In this document: piece after piece, positions 14,444 to 23,017 of the stretch | Numbering within the stretch: the first letter of the stretch is position 1 | Layout of the letters: each line of letters begins with the position of its first letter | Source of the DNA: Bacillus alkalicellulosilyticus | GTDB lineage: Bacteria; Bacillota; Bacilli; Bacillales; Bacillaceae_F | NCBI RefSeq assembly: GCF_002019795.1 | Contig: NZ_KV917381.1 | Coordinates: 3,380,068 to 3,444,067 of the forward strand | DNA length: 64,000 bases | Reading direction: 5' to 3' | Translations under genes and position numbers: made by a program | Notes under the pieces: model-generated | The model's input: only the letters and a program-made list of their open reading frames with translations | What the model was told of the DNA's origin: nothing | Database searches by the model: none

Positions 14444-14503
14444 AAGTTGTACTTTCGTAATCAACGGCACTATGCCTGAATCATACACACATTTCTCTTT
14501 GTT

Positions 14504-14599
14504 CTAGTAACCATCCTCTTCTTGAAAATACAACTGCTCTTGGTTGTGCTGTTCTTCGAATGCATTAGCAAAAACTCTTGCTGCTCTGATGCATGAATT
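14504..14599 (-). pseudogene. Remnant of a sixth SGNS-V-V-SAF gene (P6)
   Basis: Reading the minus strand to the TAG at 14504-14506 gives IRAARVFANAFEEQ followed by HNQEQLYFQEEDGY. This lines up with AAAKALADAFQEQ and the Gln-rich tail ending EEDGFF/EEEGPY of P4 and P5. Upstream the frame meets a TAA within a few codons, with no start codon or ribosome site, and the SGNSYVFVEASAF core is gone. It is therefore the 3' third of a lost paralog, directly upstream of P5. Confidence 0.7.
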
Positions 14600-14645
14600 A
14601 TTATATTAAATTAAATAGGTATAGCACATCCTCATCAAATACAAA

Positions 14646-14682
14646 AAAAAGAGAGAGAACTATAAAGTTCCACTCTCTATAT
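14646..14682 (-). terminator. fabI terminator
   Basis: On the minus strand GAGAGTGGAACT pairs with AGTTCTCTC around TTAT and is followed by a run of T, just after the fabI stop. Confidence 0.75.
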
Positions 14683-14697
14683 AATTTATCTTTTACC

Positions 14698-15477
14698 TTA
14701 CGACAAAGATAAGATATTATATCCACAGTCTACGTGAATCATTTCTCCTGTAATTCCTCTTGATAAGTCACTCATTAAGAACAGCGCCGTGTCTCCTACT
14801 TCTTCCTGCGTCGTTGTTCTACGAAGTGGTGCACGTTCTTCGATTTCCTTTAATACATCGTTGAAACCTGAGATCCCTTTTGCAGCTAACGTACGGATTG
14901 GTCCAGCTGAAATCGAGTTTACTCGAATTCCGTCTTTTCCTAAATCGTTGGCTAAATATTTTACACTTGCATCTAAAGAAGCTTTGGCTACACCCATAAC
15001 ATTATAGTTTCGAACGACACGTTCTCCACCTAAATACGTTAACGTAACAATGCTTCCACCCTCGCTCATAACTGGTCTAGCTGCTTTAGCCACTGCCGTT
15101 AATGAATACGCGCTAATGTTATGTGCTAACATAAATCCATCTCTTGTTGTGTTTAAATATTCTCCTTCTAGCTCGTCCTTATTTGCAAAAGCAATACAGT
15201 GAGCTAGTCCATGAATGACACCAACCTGCTCTTTAATTTGAGCAAATGTGTTCGCAATGTCTTCATCATTCGTTACATCACATGGTAACACGATCGAATC
15301 ATCGCGCTCTAACGTATCGGCTAAATCACGAACATTCTTCTCAAGTCGTTCTCCTGCATATGTAAAAATTAATCTTGCACCTGCTTTGGATAAAGATTGA
15401 GCAATTCCCCAGGCGATACTTCTTTTATTCGCAACTCCCATAACAACATATGTACGATCTTGTAATGATAAACTCAT
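14698..15477 (-). CDS. fabI: Enoyl-[acyl-carrier-protein] reductase (NADH)
   Basis: Catalyses the last reductive step of each fatty acid elongation cycle, reducing enoyl-ACP. The 259-aa protein shows GVANKRSIAWGIA (residues 15-27), CDVTNDEDI (cofactor site), Tyr148 and the catalytic Tyr158-x6-Lys165 in YNVMGVAKASL, and SAGPIRTLAAKGI, all diagnostic of FabI rather than FabL. The ATG at 15477 has GGAGGG upstream; the longer in-frame extension to 15528 lacks a ribosome site and crosses a FapR-like operator. In B. subtilis fabI also borders the coat gene cluster, as here. Confidence 0.95.
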   Translation of the reverse strand: MSLSLQDRTYVVMGVANKRSIAWGIAQSLSKAGARLIFTYAGERLEKNVRDLADTLERDDSIVLPCDVTNDEDIANTFAQIKEQVGVIHGLAHCIAFANKDELEGEYLNTTRDGFMLAHNISAYSLTAVAKAARPVMSEGGSIVTLTYLGGERVVRNYNVMGVAKASLDASVKYLANDLGKDGIRVNSISAGPIRTLAAKGISGFNDVLKEIEERAPLRRTTTQEEVGDTALFLMSDLSRGITGEMIHVDCGYNILSLS

Positions 15478-15511
15478 TTTTATTCCCTCCAACAATAATT
15501 GTAGGCTGTTC

Positions 15512-15528
15512 TTATTACTTGGTACCAA
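15512..15528. promoter_or_regulatory. FapR-like operator upstream of fabI
   Basis: TTATTACTTGGTACCAA (minus strand TTGGTACCAAGTAATAA) resembles the 17-bp FapR operator TTAGTACCTNNTACTAA in most positions, and lies about 35 bases upstream of the fabI start. FapR, with malonyl-CoA as inducer, controls fabI and other lipid genes in B. subtilis. Confidence 0.5.
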
Positions 15529-15575
15529 ATTAGTATATCATGATTCCATGAAGCTGTGTAGTCCTTTCTGTCAGA

Positions 15576-15719
15576 CTATCCTTTCTTTGTTCGTATGTTT
15601 CTCAACTCATATTCACACTCTTCACATTCATAAATAATATTTTGATTTGATTGAGCCGTAAAAAGATTGGTCACTGGCTTTTTTGAGTTACAATTAGGGC
15701 AAACAACTACTGGTTCCAT
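15576..15719 (-). CDS. Small zinc-ribbon protein
   Basis: A 47-aa protein with two CxxC knuckles: VVCPNCNSKKP near residues 6-16 and YECEECEYEL near residues 33-42, the pattern of a zinc ribbon. GGAGGG lies 7 bases upstream of the ATG. The spacing between knuckles and the lack of other domains fit small single-ribbon proteins that bind nucleic acid or a partner enzyme, but no specific function can be given. It is between fabI and the yjbQ antiporter, transcribed in the same direction as both. Confidence 0.65.
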   Translation of the reverse strand: MEPVVVCPNCNSKKPVTNLFTAQSNQNIIYECEECEYELRNIRTKKG

Positions 15720-15843
15720 TAATTATCCCTCCATCTTATATATAACATTATTTCAGAATGCTGTTTTTCAGGTTATCAACAGCCTTCTTTTATTTCTATT
15801 TTCTATTCTATCCTTTTTAAAGGTAAAACATTGATCGTTTAAA

Positions 15844-17907
15844 TTAGTCTTCATATTGATTAAAAGGAAGATAGGTTCTTGGGACAGCTGTTCCACGTGA
15901 TCCTCTTGAATCGACCTGCTCACTTTCAGGAGGATAGATCATAATAAAGCTCTCCGTTGCCGATTTGGATAACTCTCTTGGTATTCTTTCAAGCTGTGGA
16001 TGCCATGCAACTGTTCCTCGCCGTGCACTGATGACGACGACAAGATCATCGTTTTTCAACATACTTAGGCTTTCCCTCATTAACTCGTTCCAACTATTTG
16101 ATTGTGTGAAATTTACTTTGACATCTGGTTTTAACTTTGAAAAAGTCTCCTCATACTTATCGGTGTCATCATGAATGACTATCGCTTCAACCGTTGCCCC
16201 TACTTCAACGGCAATTGTTTTTATTTTTCGTAACGCTTCATAATATCCCGCTTTATGGTTTAGACCTGGTGGAATGACAACGACTATCCGCTTCATGATA
16301 TTAAGTGGATATCCGATTCTAGACACTAACACCATCTCATTTGTTCGTTCTAGTAACTGGTCTAAGATGCCACCAAAAATACGCTGAGGCGTTGATAACT
16401 TACCATTCCACCCAATAACTATCGTTGAAATTCTAGTTTCTTCAATGGCACGGACAACACCTGATGCAATATTCTCATCTACCCTTGTTAAAAGTTGAAT
16501 GGGAATCTGAGCTCCTGCTGCATAGGTAACGGCATGACCTAGCATTTTCTCTGCTTCTGCTACTTTCGCATCCGACCCACCATTTCCTTTACGAACAACA
16601 GTTAACGGAAATAACGGCTCTTGGCTTTTGCCACGTAATACAAATGCTAAATCTAATAGCGACTCTAATGTCTTAGGATTGGCTAAAGGGATTAATATTC
16701 GTTCTTCTTGGTCATTTGGTTCATACGGTTTTTGTTCTTCAATCACTGCAATTTTACGACTATACTTTTCAACCATATAAGGGCCAACTATACAAGTGAC
16801 CAAAATCATAACGATAACGGCATTGACTGTCGCCTCATCAAATAATCCAAGTTCAAAACCGACAAGTGTAGCGGCTAACGTTGCAACCGCCTGTGGAATC
16901 GATAAGCCAAACATTAGTTTAATTTCTTCCTTAGAATAGCGAAAGAATTTCCCACTCATCCAGGCAGCGGTATACTTTCCAAGCTGCACAAGCAAGACGA
17001 TACCTGCAGCCATGATCCATGCGGAAGGCTGTTCAATTAAGACTCTAATATCCATTAACATTCCAACAGATAACAGGAAAAACGGGATAAATAAAGCATT
17101 CCCAAGGAATTTTATCCGATTCATTAAGGGGCTATGTTCTACAATAAATCGATTTAAAGCCAATCCTGCTAAAAACCCACCAATGATTGGCTCAAGACCA
17201 GCAACAATTGCAAAATACGCAGTAACAAACAGTACAGTCATCACAAAAATGAAATCAACAGACCCATCGCTACTCACATTTCGAAAAAACCATTTCGCAA
17301 GTTTGGGCACAATGAGAAGGACTGCAACGACATAAATGGCGATAACAAGAAACATCTGTATCCAAAAACTAGGGGTTAGTTCTCCCTGAAGTGATGCTGC
17401 AATGACGGCTAGGAATAATAACGCCGATGTATCCGTCATAATTGTTCCGCCAACCGTCGTTGTTACAGCTTTATTTTTTGCAATTCCAAGACGACTTGCA
17501 ATCGGATAAGCTAATAATGTATGAGACCCTAATACTGACCCTAACAATAGGGAAGCCGCTATCGAGTAACCAAGCATTAATCCAAAAAAGGTTCCTAACA
17601 AGCAAGGAATCGAAAAAGATAGCGACCCAAAGATAATACTTCGACGACGATATTTTCGAAATCCCTCTAAGTCAATCTCCAATCCAGCAATAAAAATAAT
17701 ATATAATAGTCCCACAGTCCCTAAAAGGATAATCGTTGGATCTCGCTCCAATAACCCTATCCCATTTGGGCCAATAATGACTCCAGATAAAATCAGACCT
17801 ATAATACCAGGAAGTTTGAGTCGAACCATTATAATAGGTGCCAAAAGAAACACGACCATCGCTATAGCAAATATTAATACGGGGTTTGTTATTGGTTGTT
17901 CAATCAT
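15844..17907 (-). CDS. yjbQ: CPA2-family cation:proton antiporter with Usp-like domain
   Basis: A 687-aa membrane protein. Residues 1-385 carry about 12 hydrophobic segments with CPA2/KefB-like features (LKLPGIIGLILSGVIIGPNG; GLEIDLEGF; LLGSVLGSHTLLAYPIASRLG; PIIGGFLAGLALNR). From about residue 400 there is a cytoplasmic region resembling universal stress protein folds (RILIPLANPKTLESLLDLAF; ISTIVIGWNGK). It probably exchanges Na+ or K+ for H+ and serves cation and pH homeostasis. B. subtilis YjbQ occupies the same place beside prpE, so orthology is likely. The start has GGAGGTGCC spaced suitably upstream. It is divergent from prpE. Confidence 0.85.
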   Translation of the reverse strand: MIEQPITNPVLIFAIAMVVFLLAPIIMVRLKLPGIIGLILSGVIIGPNGIGLLERDPTIILLGTVGLLYIIFIAGLEIDLEGFRKYRRRSIIFGSLSFSIPCLLGTFFGLMLGYSIAASLLLGSVLGSHTLLAYPIASRLGIAKNKAVTTTVGGTIMTDTSALLFLAVIAASLQGELTPSFWIQMFLVIAIYVVAVLLIVPKLAKWFFRNVSSDGSVDFIFVMTVLFVTAYFAIVAGLEPIIGGFLAGLALNRFIVEHSPLMNRIKFLGNALFIPFFLLSVGMLMDIRVLIEQPSAWIMAAGIVLLVQLGKYTAAWMSGKFFRYSKEEIKLMFGLSIPQAVATLAATLVGFELGLFDEATVNAVIVMILVTCIVGPYMVEKYSRKIAVIEEQKPYEPNDQEERILIPLANPKTLESLLDLAFVLRGKSQEPLFPLTVVRKGNGGSDAKVAEAEKMLGHAVTYAAGAQIPIQLLTRVDENIASGVVRAIEETRISTIVIGWNGKLSTPQRIFGGILDQLLERTNEMVLVSRIGYPLNIMKRIVVVIPPGLNHKAGYYEALRKIKTIAVEVGATVEAIVIHDDTDKYEETFSKLKPDVKVNFTQSNSWNELMRESLSMLKNDDLVVVISARRGTVAWHPQLERIPRELSKSATESFIMIYPPESEQVDSRGSRGTAVPRTYLPFNQYED

Positions 17908-18144
17908 TCGTTGGCACCTCCTCTTTTGGTTATAGACAAGAAATGCCTATACCGTAAAAACTATGCACTATTGCTAGTCCTTATCCATATCGAAACGTAA
18001 AAATAGAAAAGAATGTATATTATATCATTATCGGAAAAAAATTGAAATTAATAAGATTCTTTGATTATGCTTAACAGGTATATAAAGATTTATGAATACA
18101 ACACTTGGCACAATCAAAATATATTAGAATAGGAGGGAGCTTTA

Positions 18145-18897
18145 TTGACACAAGTATTCGATGTTATAGGAGATATCCACGGGTGTTTTTCTGAATTTAA
18201 ACAACTAACGTTAGAATTAGGATATGAATGGGCGACTGGTATTCCGATCCATCCACGTGGTCGCATGTTAGCTTTTGTAGGAGATTTAACTGACCGTGGA
18301 CCTGACTCAGTTTCTGTGATAAAAACCGTTTGTCAGCTTGTTTCAGAAGACAAAGCATATTACGTTCCGGGTAATCATTGTGATAAGCTTTATCGTTACT
18401 TTTTAGGGAGAAAGGTCCAAACTACTCATGGCTTGGAAACAACTGTTGCAGAATTAAAAACCTTATCTAAAAGTGAATGGAAAGAGATAAAGGATGCATT
18501 TATTAAACTATACGAGTCCTCACCACTTTATCAAACCTTAGATCATGATAGGTTAGTTATTGCTCATGCAGGCATTCGTGAGGATTATATTGGGAGACAT
18601 GATAAGCGGGTCAAAACGTTTGTACTCTATGGAGATATTACCGGAAAGAACAATGCTGATGGGACACCTGAAAGAAGAGACTGGGCGTTGCATTATAAAG
18701 GGGATAGATGGATTATATATGGTCATACTCCTGTAAAGGAAGTGCGCTTTCTTCATAAAACTGCTAATATAGATACTGGATGTGTATTTGGCGGAAAACT
18801 GAGTGCACTCCGTTACCCGGAAATGGAACTGAAATCTGTTCCCTCAACAATGCCTTTTGTTGAAGAAAAGTTTCGTTCGTTTCCCGATAATACTTAA
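18145..18897 (+). CDS. prpE: Bis(5'-nucleosyl)-tetraphosphatase / metallophosphatase PrpE
   Basis: A 250-aa calcineurin-like phosphoesterase. Metal motifs are visible: [13 protein letters not shown] (residues 6-18), [30 protein letters not shown] and IYGHTPV. B. subtilis PrpE cleaves diadenosine tetraphosphate-type nucleotides and is linked to spore germination. Gene order with yjbO and nadK matches. The start is TTG with GGAGGGAG upstream. A lipoprotein gene follows 12 bases later, probably in the same operon. Confidence 0.9.
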   Translation: MTQVFDVIGDIHGCFSEFKQLTLELGYEWATGIPIHPRGRMLAFVGDLTDRGPDSVSVIKTVCQLVSEDKAYYVPGNHCDKLYRYFLGRKVQTTHGLETTVAELKTLSKSEWKEIKDAFIKLYESSPLYQTLDHDRLVIAHAGIREDYIGRHDKRVKTFVLYGDITGKNNADGTPERRDWALHYKGDRWIIYGHTPVKEVRFLHKTANIDTGCVFGGKLSALRYPEMELKSVPSTMPFVEEKFRSFPDNT

Positions 18898-18909
18898 TAT
18901 AGCAGGTGA

Positions 18910-19353
18910 ATGATGAAACATATAAGTCGAATATTGTTAGTAGTATGCTTCTCGGTTCTTTTTGGTTGTGGACCTCAAGTTCAAATTGAAGGAAATGAAT
19001 CCGAAAGCAATCTTATCATTGATGAAAAGCGTGATCTTTTAGCTATTTATGCATTGGTCGAAAATACAAGTACAATACCATCTGGTTCTCTTTATGCAAA
19101 GTTTGAACTTCATCATGAGAAATTAATCTCCTTTTTCGGACAAGATGCTTTAATATTCCAAGACCAAAGTGGAGACCCTTTTATGTTTAAAGTAGGAGCA
19201 AACAATGGATATTTCATTTCACAAATGTTTGATTTTACTGAGACGATTCCAGAGGAAGAGTTTGTCGGTGCAATTGAAGTTGTTATTTATACTGATAAAG
19301 ATGAAGTGGTCGAGCAATTTCCAATTACCAATGTTGAAAAAGTAGAGCAATGA
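18910..19353 (+). CDS. Small lipoprotein
   Basis: A 147-aa protein with a signal peptide (KHISRILLVVCFSVLF) and lipobox LFGC, so it is lipid-anchored on the outer face of the membrane. The mature part has beta-strand-like stretches and reads as a single small domain (LLAIYALVENTSTIPSGSLYAKFELH). I do not recognise the family. Start either ATG 18910 or 18913, ribosome site CAGGTGA. Its stop codon is inside a terminator hairpin that also covers the stop of the convergent pseudouridine synthase gene. Confidence 0.7.
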   Translation: MMKHISRILLVVCFSVLFGCGPQVQIEGNESESNLIIDEKRDLLAIYALVENTSTIPSGSLYAKFELHHEKLISFFGQDALIFQDQSGDPFMFKVGANNGYFISQMFDFTETIPEEEFVGAIEVVIYTDKDEVVEQFPITNVEKVEQ

Positions 19354-19377
19354 ATCTTAACGGTTCATTGCTCTTTT
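19344..19377. terminator. Bidirectional terminator overlapping two stop codons
   Basis: AGAGCAATGAA pairs with TTCATTGCTCT and is followed by TTT; it includes the TGA of the lipoprotein gene (19351-19353) and the end of the convergent gene at 19357. Confidence 0.8.
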
Positions 19378-20247
19378 GATATCCTCGGGAATAGGTGCAG
19401 TGAGAAGGATTTCTTTATGTAAAAAAGGATGATAGAAAGACATCCTTTTACTATGTAGAGCTTGACGTGAAATCTCCTCTACACTTCCACCATATAAATC
19501 ATCTCCTAGTAAAGGATGACCCTTATAAGAAAGATGTACACGAATCTGATGGGTTCTGCCAGTTTCTAATTGAATCTCAACCATTGTTCTATCTTCTAAT
19601 TGTTCAAGTATTTTAACGTGTGTGATGGCTTGCTGTCCATCTTCTCGAACCTCTCGCTCAATGATACTTCCTTCTTTTCTGCCAATAGGCGCATCAATTG
19701 TAAAATCCAACTGATTGAGTTGCCCATGAACAACCGCAACATACGTCCTTTTAACAAGACCTTTCTTCTGTTCCTTCGTTAGTAGGTCATGGACATACCG
19801 ATGCTTTGCTACTAAGAGGATACCTGATGTATCTTTATCTAGTCGATTCACTGCATGAAAGGTAGATTGGATCCCTTTTGTTTCATAATAACCGATAATG
19901 GCATTTGCTAGCGTACCTGTTGGATGCTCTCTTGAAGGTATCGTGGCCATGCCAGGTGCTTTGTTGATAACAATAAAATGCTCGTCCTCATATATTATAA
20001 CAAAGGGGAGATGTTCCGAAACGAGACTTGGACTTTTTTGTTCTGGTGGGAAAATCACTGTAATGACGTCTTCTGTTTGAACTACTGTTCTTACAGTTGT
20101 CTCTTGCCCATTTACAAGAATCTGACCACCGTTAAACTTTACTGCTGCTAATGCCACTTTTGAAATCATCTTCTCTTTACGTAAGAACTCTCGCAACAGC
20201 ATCCCATTTTCTTTTGCACTAACCGTCCATTCAATTTTGACTGACAT
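19357..20247 (-). CDS. yjbO: RluD-family 23S rRNA pseudouridine synthase
   Basis: A 296-aa protein with an N-terminal S4-like region (LLREFLRKEKMISKVALAAVKF, residues 16-37; the two halves of the region each short) and the RluA/RluD catalytic domain. The catalytic Asp is in VNRLDKDTSGILLVAKH (near residue 135); later family motifs are LETGRTHQIRVHLSY and GHPLLGDDLYGG. It converts uridine to pseudouridine in RNA, probably rRNA. It follows nadK by a single base, as yjbO does in B. subtilis. Target positions cannot be read from sequence. Confidence 0.9.
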   Translation of the reverse strand: MSVKIEWTVSAKENGMLLREFLRKEKMISKVALAAVKFNGGQILVNGQETTVRTVVQTEDVITVIFPPEQKSPSLVSEHLPFVIIYEDEHFIVINKAPGMATIPSREHPTGTLANAIIGYYETKGIQSTFHAVNRLDKDTSGILLVAKHRYVHDLLTKEQKKGLVKRTYVAVVHGQLNQLDFTIDAPIGRKEGSIIEREVREDGQQAITHVKILEQLEDRTMVEIQLETGRTHQIRVHLSYKGHPLLGDDLYGGSVEEISRQALHSKRMSFYHPFLHKEILLTAPIPEDIKRAMNR

Positions 20248-20248
20248 T

Positions 20249-21043
20249 CTATTCTCCTACAAACGATTCCTTCACTCGCTTCCAAAAAGGAAACGGTCTA
20301 AACCGTGCAAATCGTATCTTCTCTTCTGCTACTCGACACTGAATCGTTTTTACTTGCTTATGAACAAGAGATAAATGGTCAATGGTTATTCTCATATCAA
20401 CATCATTTAATGGTTTCAACAAACAAGTGTGGTGTTGAGGTAGGACAAGCGGAGAGCCCACTGTCCTATACACGCGATTATTTATAGAAGCCATCTCCGA
20501 GATTTGGATTGATGCAAGCGATGGATGAAGGATTGCTCCACCTAGGGCTTTATTGTAAGCTGTACTACCTGAAGGAGTGGATATACAAAGACCATCTCCA
20601 CGGAACGTTTCAAATGTGTCGCCTTTTATTTCAACATTACAGACGAGTGACCCCTCTAATGTTTTGACCGTACATTCATTAAGTGCCAAAAAACGTTCTG
20701 GGGATTCATCATCATAGTGTCGAACAATGACTTCTAGTAAAGGATATTCAACAATTTGATAGGGTGTCTTAGAAATGTGGATGACAAGCTTTTCGACTTC
20801 TTCAGGCTTCCAATCTGCATAAAATCCTAAGTGACCTGTATGGATACCGACAAATGCAGTTGTTTCTAAACAATGCTTATAGTGATGGAAAGCATGAAGT
20901 AATGTCCCATCTCCCCCTACAGTAATAACAATATCAGGTTGGTCTTTATCGTAAGTTAAGCCAAATTCATTTAAGTATTTCTTTATTTTATCGCAGAGCG
21001 AATTTGAAACCTCGTCACCTCTAGACGTTACTGCATACTTCAT
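20249..21043 (-). CDS. nadK: NAD kinase
   Basis: Phosphorylates NAD+ to NADP+, setting the cytosolic NADPH pool. The 264-aa protein shows the [10 protein letters not shown] phosphate-binding motif near residues 46-55, [47 protein letters not shown] and [14 protein letters not shown], all close to B. subtilis PpnK (YjbN). Start ATG 21043, by alignment and because AAAGGAATTG lies upstream; ATA-containing extension to 21052 is unlikely. It sits between yjbM and yjbO with near-zero spacing, forming an operon yjbM-nadK-yjbO. Confidence 0.95.
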   Translation of the reverse strand: MKYAVTSRGDEVSNSLCDKIKKYLNEFGLTYDKDQPDIVITVGGDGTLLHAFHHYKHCLETTAFVGIHTGHLGFYADWKPEEVEKLVIHISKTPYQIVEYPLLEVIVRHYDDESPERFLALNECTVKTLEGSLVCNVEIKGDTFETFRGDGLCISTPSGSTAYNKALGGAILHPSLASIQISEMASINNRVYRTVGSPLVLPQHHTCLLKPLNDVDMRITIDHLSLVHKQVKTIQCRVAEEKIRFARFRPFPFWKRVKESFVGE

Positions 21044-21067
21044 CACTATCAATTCCTTTTCTATGCG

Positions 21068-21712
21068 TTAATGTTGTTGCTCCTGAGACCTTATGATAAT
21101 TTGTTGGGCCTCTCTTACTTCACCACGTATTTGTGACATTTCCTCATCTAACTTAAACGCTGCTTCAGCGGCTCGTTGTAACCGATGTTTGACATCAACT
21201 GGAATTTCGCCTTTATATTTATAATTTAATGAATGTTCAATGGTTGCCCAGAAATTCATCGCTAGTGTACGTATTTGTAATTCGACGAGAATCATTTTTC
21301 GTCCCGTAATTGTCTCTACGGGGTAGCGAAGTACCATATGATACGATCGATAGCCACTTTCTTTTTTTTCGATGATATAATCGCGTTCTTCCACAATCAC
21401 AAAATCAGTTCTCGTTCGAATAAGGGCGACCACGGTAGAAATATCTTCAACAAATTGAGTGACAATACGTACCCCAGCTAAATCCTGCATCTCACTTTCT
21501 AAGCAATCCAACGGAATATTTTTTCGTTTCGCTTTATCTAGTATACTCGAAACTGGTTTTACTCTACCCGTAACAAATTCAATCGGAGTATGTTTAGAGG
21601 ATTTCTGATATTGCTCACGAATTCCTTTTAATTTAATTTTCAGTTCTTCCACTGCTTGTTTGTACGGGGTTAAAAAACTATCCCAATTACTCAAGAAACC
21701 ACATCCATTCAC
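21068..21712 (-). CDS. yjbM: Small alarmone synthetase RelQ/SAS1 (GTP pyrophosphokinase)
   Basis: Makes (p)ppGpp by transferring pyrophosphate from ATP to GDP or GTP; single-domain and without hydrolase, as in RelQ. The 214-aa protein has EFVTGRVKPVSSILDKAKRK (in order, EFVTGRVKPVSSILDK then KRKN), DLAGVRIV, ESGYRSYHMVLRYPVE and VELQIRTLAMNFWATIEHSLNYKYKG (split: VELQIRTLAMNFWATIEH and SLNYKYKG), the synthetase core, then a helical C-terminus. First gene of yjbM-nadK-yjbO. Upstream yjbL is on the same strand. Confidence 0.93.
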   Translation of the reverse strand: MNGCGFLSNWDSFLTPYKQAVEELKIKLKGIREQYQKSSKHTPIEFVTGRVKPVSSILDKAKRKNIPLDCLESEMQDLAGVRIVTQFVEDISTVVALIRTRTDFVIVEERDYIIEKKESGYRSYHMVLRYPVETITGRKMILVELQIRTLAMNFWATIEHSLNYKYKGEIPVDVKHRLQRAAEAAFKLDEEMSQIRGEVREAQQIIIRSQEQQH

Positions 21713-21761
21713 TATCTTTTTTCTAATCGGATATAGCTATATCTTGCCAGACTGACGTCAA

Positions 21762-22133
21762 TTACTTGGTAAACGTATTTGCAACAGCCGTTACGAATTC
21801 ATCGCCATAATTACTGTTATTATCAATATTTTCAAGTAAGTAAGTGAGTTCAGCATGCACATTTCTACATTCGATTTGAAAGTCATTACAGTTTATGAAA
21901 ACAGGAGTTAGTTGTTCATGCGCTTCCTTAAGTTCCGCCCACCACTTTTGCGATATTCTTATGTATATATATCTATCCTCTTCTTCTAAAATATAGATAA
22001 ATGCAAGATTGTCTGAATCAACAAGCATTCGTTCACCCGCTTGTAATTCTTCTTTTTTGCCTTCCGGATAGGCAACATTAATTTGTAATACACCATTATT
22101 AAACATCACTTTATTACTTTCTAGTACTAGCAT
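21762..22133 (-). CDS. yjbL: YjbL-like conserved hypothetical protein
   Basis: A 123-aa protein placed exactly where B. subtilis has yjbL, between yjbK and yjbM. It has LQINVAYPEGKKEELQAGER, then EEEDRYIYIRISQKWWAEL and a C-terminal NYGDEFVTAVANTFTK. No enzyme motif, signal or membrane segment is visible. AGGAGG precedes the ATG. The assignment rests on position and length; function unknown, possibly linked to the polyphosphate/alarmone genes alongside. Confidence 0.65.
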   Translation of the reverse strand: MLVLESNKVMFNNGVLQINVAYPEGKKEELQAGERMLVDSDNLAFIYILEEEDRYIYIRISQKWWAELKEAHEQLTPVFINCNDFQIECRNVHAELTYLLENIDNNSNYGDEFVTAVANTFTK

Positions 22134-22291
22134 ATCTGTTAGTTCCTCCTACGGTTCCACTTTCTTACGATAAGTTTATCATAATTCAGGGTAAAACAAG
22201 AACTAATCCGGTGTGAACTAAAAAATGTGATGTGCCTTTTCAAATATCGTTTTGTTATGTGATAATATAAGCGAACTGAAAGTCGATAGTA

Positions 22292-22338
22292 ATGGAGGGC
22301 ACTGAAAAAGTTCGGTTTTTAACTTTTTACAGTGACTT
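22292..22338. repeat. 45-bp palindrome copy E4
   Basis: GAGGGCACTGAAAAAGTT is followed by CGGTTTTTAACTTTTTACAGTG, with a diverged right end (ACTTCT for CCCTCT). It ends 20 bases before the yjbK start, so it forms part of the yjbK leader. Confidence 0.75.
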
Positions 22339-22358
22339 CTAGAAATGGGGTTTCTGAT

Positions 22359-22940
22359 ATGGCCAAAGAAATAGAAATAGAAGCGAAGAATATCGTGACG
22401 AGTGATGAATTTTATCGTGTTGTAAGTGCATTTCAAATAAAAGATGAGGCATTTGCCGTTCAAACAAATCATTACTTTGACACAGCAGACTTTAAGTTAA
22501 AGGAAAAAAAAGCAGCGATGCGTATCCGTGAAAAAGCGGATCAACTTACATTAACAATAAAACAACCACATACAATTGGTAAACTTGAAACTCACCAAAG
22601 CTTGGTCGTTGATGACATGAACCACATGGTTAAAACAGGTGTTCCACCAAAAGGGGAAATCGCAGAGCAACTACAGCACTTGGATGTTGAAGGTCCTTTT
22701 TCGCTAATTGGTTCATTAACAACCGCAAGAGCTGAGCTTAATTATAAAAATGGGATACTTGTATTTGATAAAAGTACCTACCTGGGTATTGAAGATTTTG
22801 AACTTGAATACGAGGGCGAAACAGAGGAACTGGTTCAGTCAAATTTCTTAGCTCTCCTTCAGGAATTTAATATACCAGTAAGAAAAACGGCTAATAAAAT
22901 TGCACGCTTCTTCGAGGCGAAACAAAGAATGACAAACTAA
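22359..22940 (+). CDS. yjbK: CYTH-domain protein (triphosphate tunnel family)
   Basis: A 193-aa CYTH protein beginning KEIEIEAKNIVTSDEF, with the ExExK signature, then YFDTADFKLKEKKAAMRIR (the YFDT and RIR phosphate-tunnel residues), LTIKQP and FELEYEGETEE near the end. The fold hydrolyses or binds inorganic polyphosphate or other triphosphates with Mg2+ or Mn2+. The ATG at 22359 fits the family N-terminus, though its ribosome site is weak; the upstream GTG at 22332 is less likely. Located between yjbL and yjbJ as in B. subtilis. Confidence 0.88.
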   Translation: MAKEIEIEAKNIVTSDEFYRVVSAFQIKDEAFAVQTNHYFDTADFKLKEKKAAMRIREKADQLTLTIKQPHTIGKLETHQSLVVDDMNHMVKTGVPPKGEIAEQLQHLDVEGPFSLIGSLTTARAELNYKNGILVFDKSTYLGIEDFELEYEGETEELVQSNFLALLQEFNIPVRKTANKIARFFEAKQRMTN

Positions 22941-23017
22941 CAAAAAACTCCATTGTTATCGTCTAGGTCTATACGATATAATAAACTAGATGACATGAGA
23001 GCAAGGGAGTGAACATA

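Noticed and set aside
14504-14599. P6 as an intact gene
   Set aside because: An in-frame TAA lies just upstream, no start codon or ribosome site, core motif missing.
15512-15528. Upstream start for fabI at 15528 (longer protein)
   Set aside because: No ribosome site there; the family starts at the MSLSLQ position with GGAGGG upstream.
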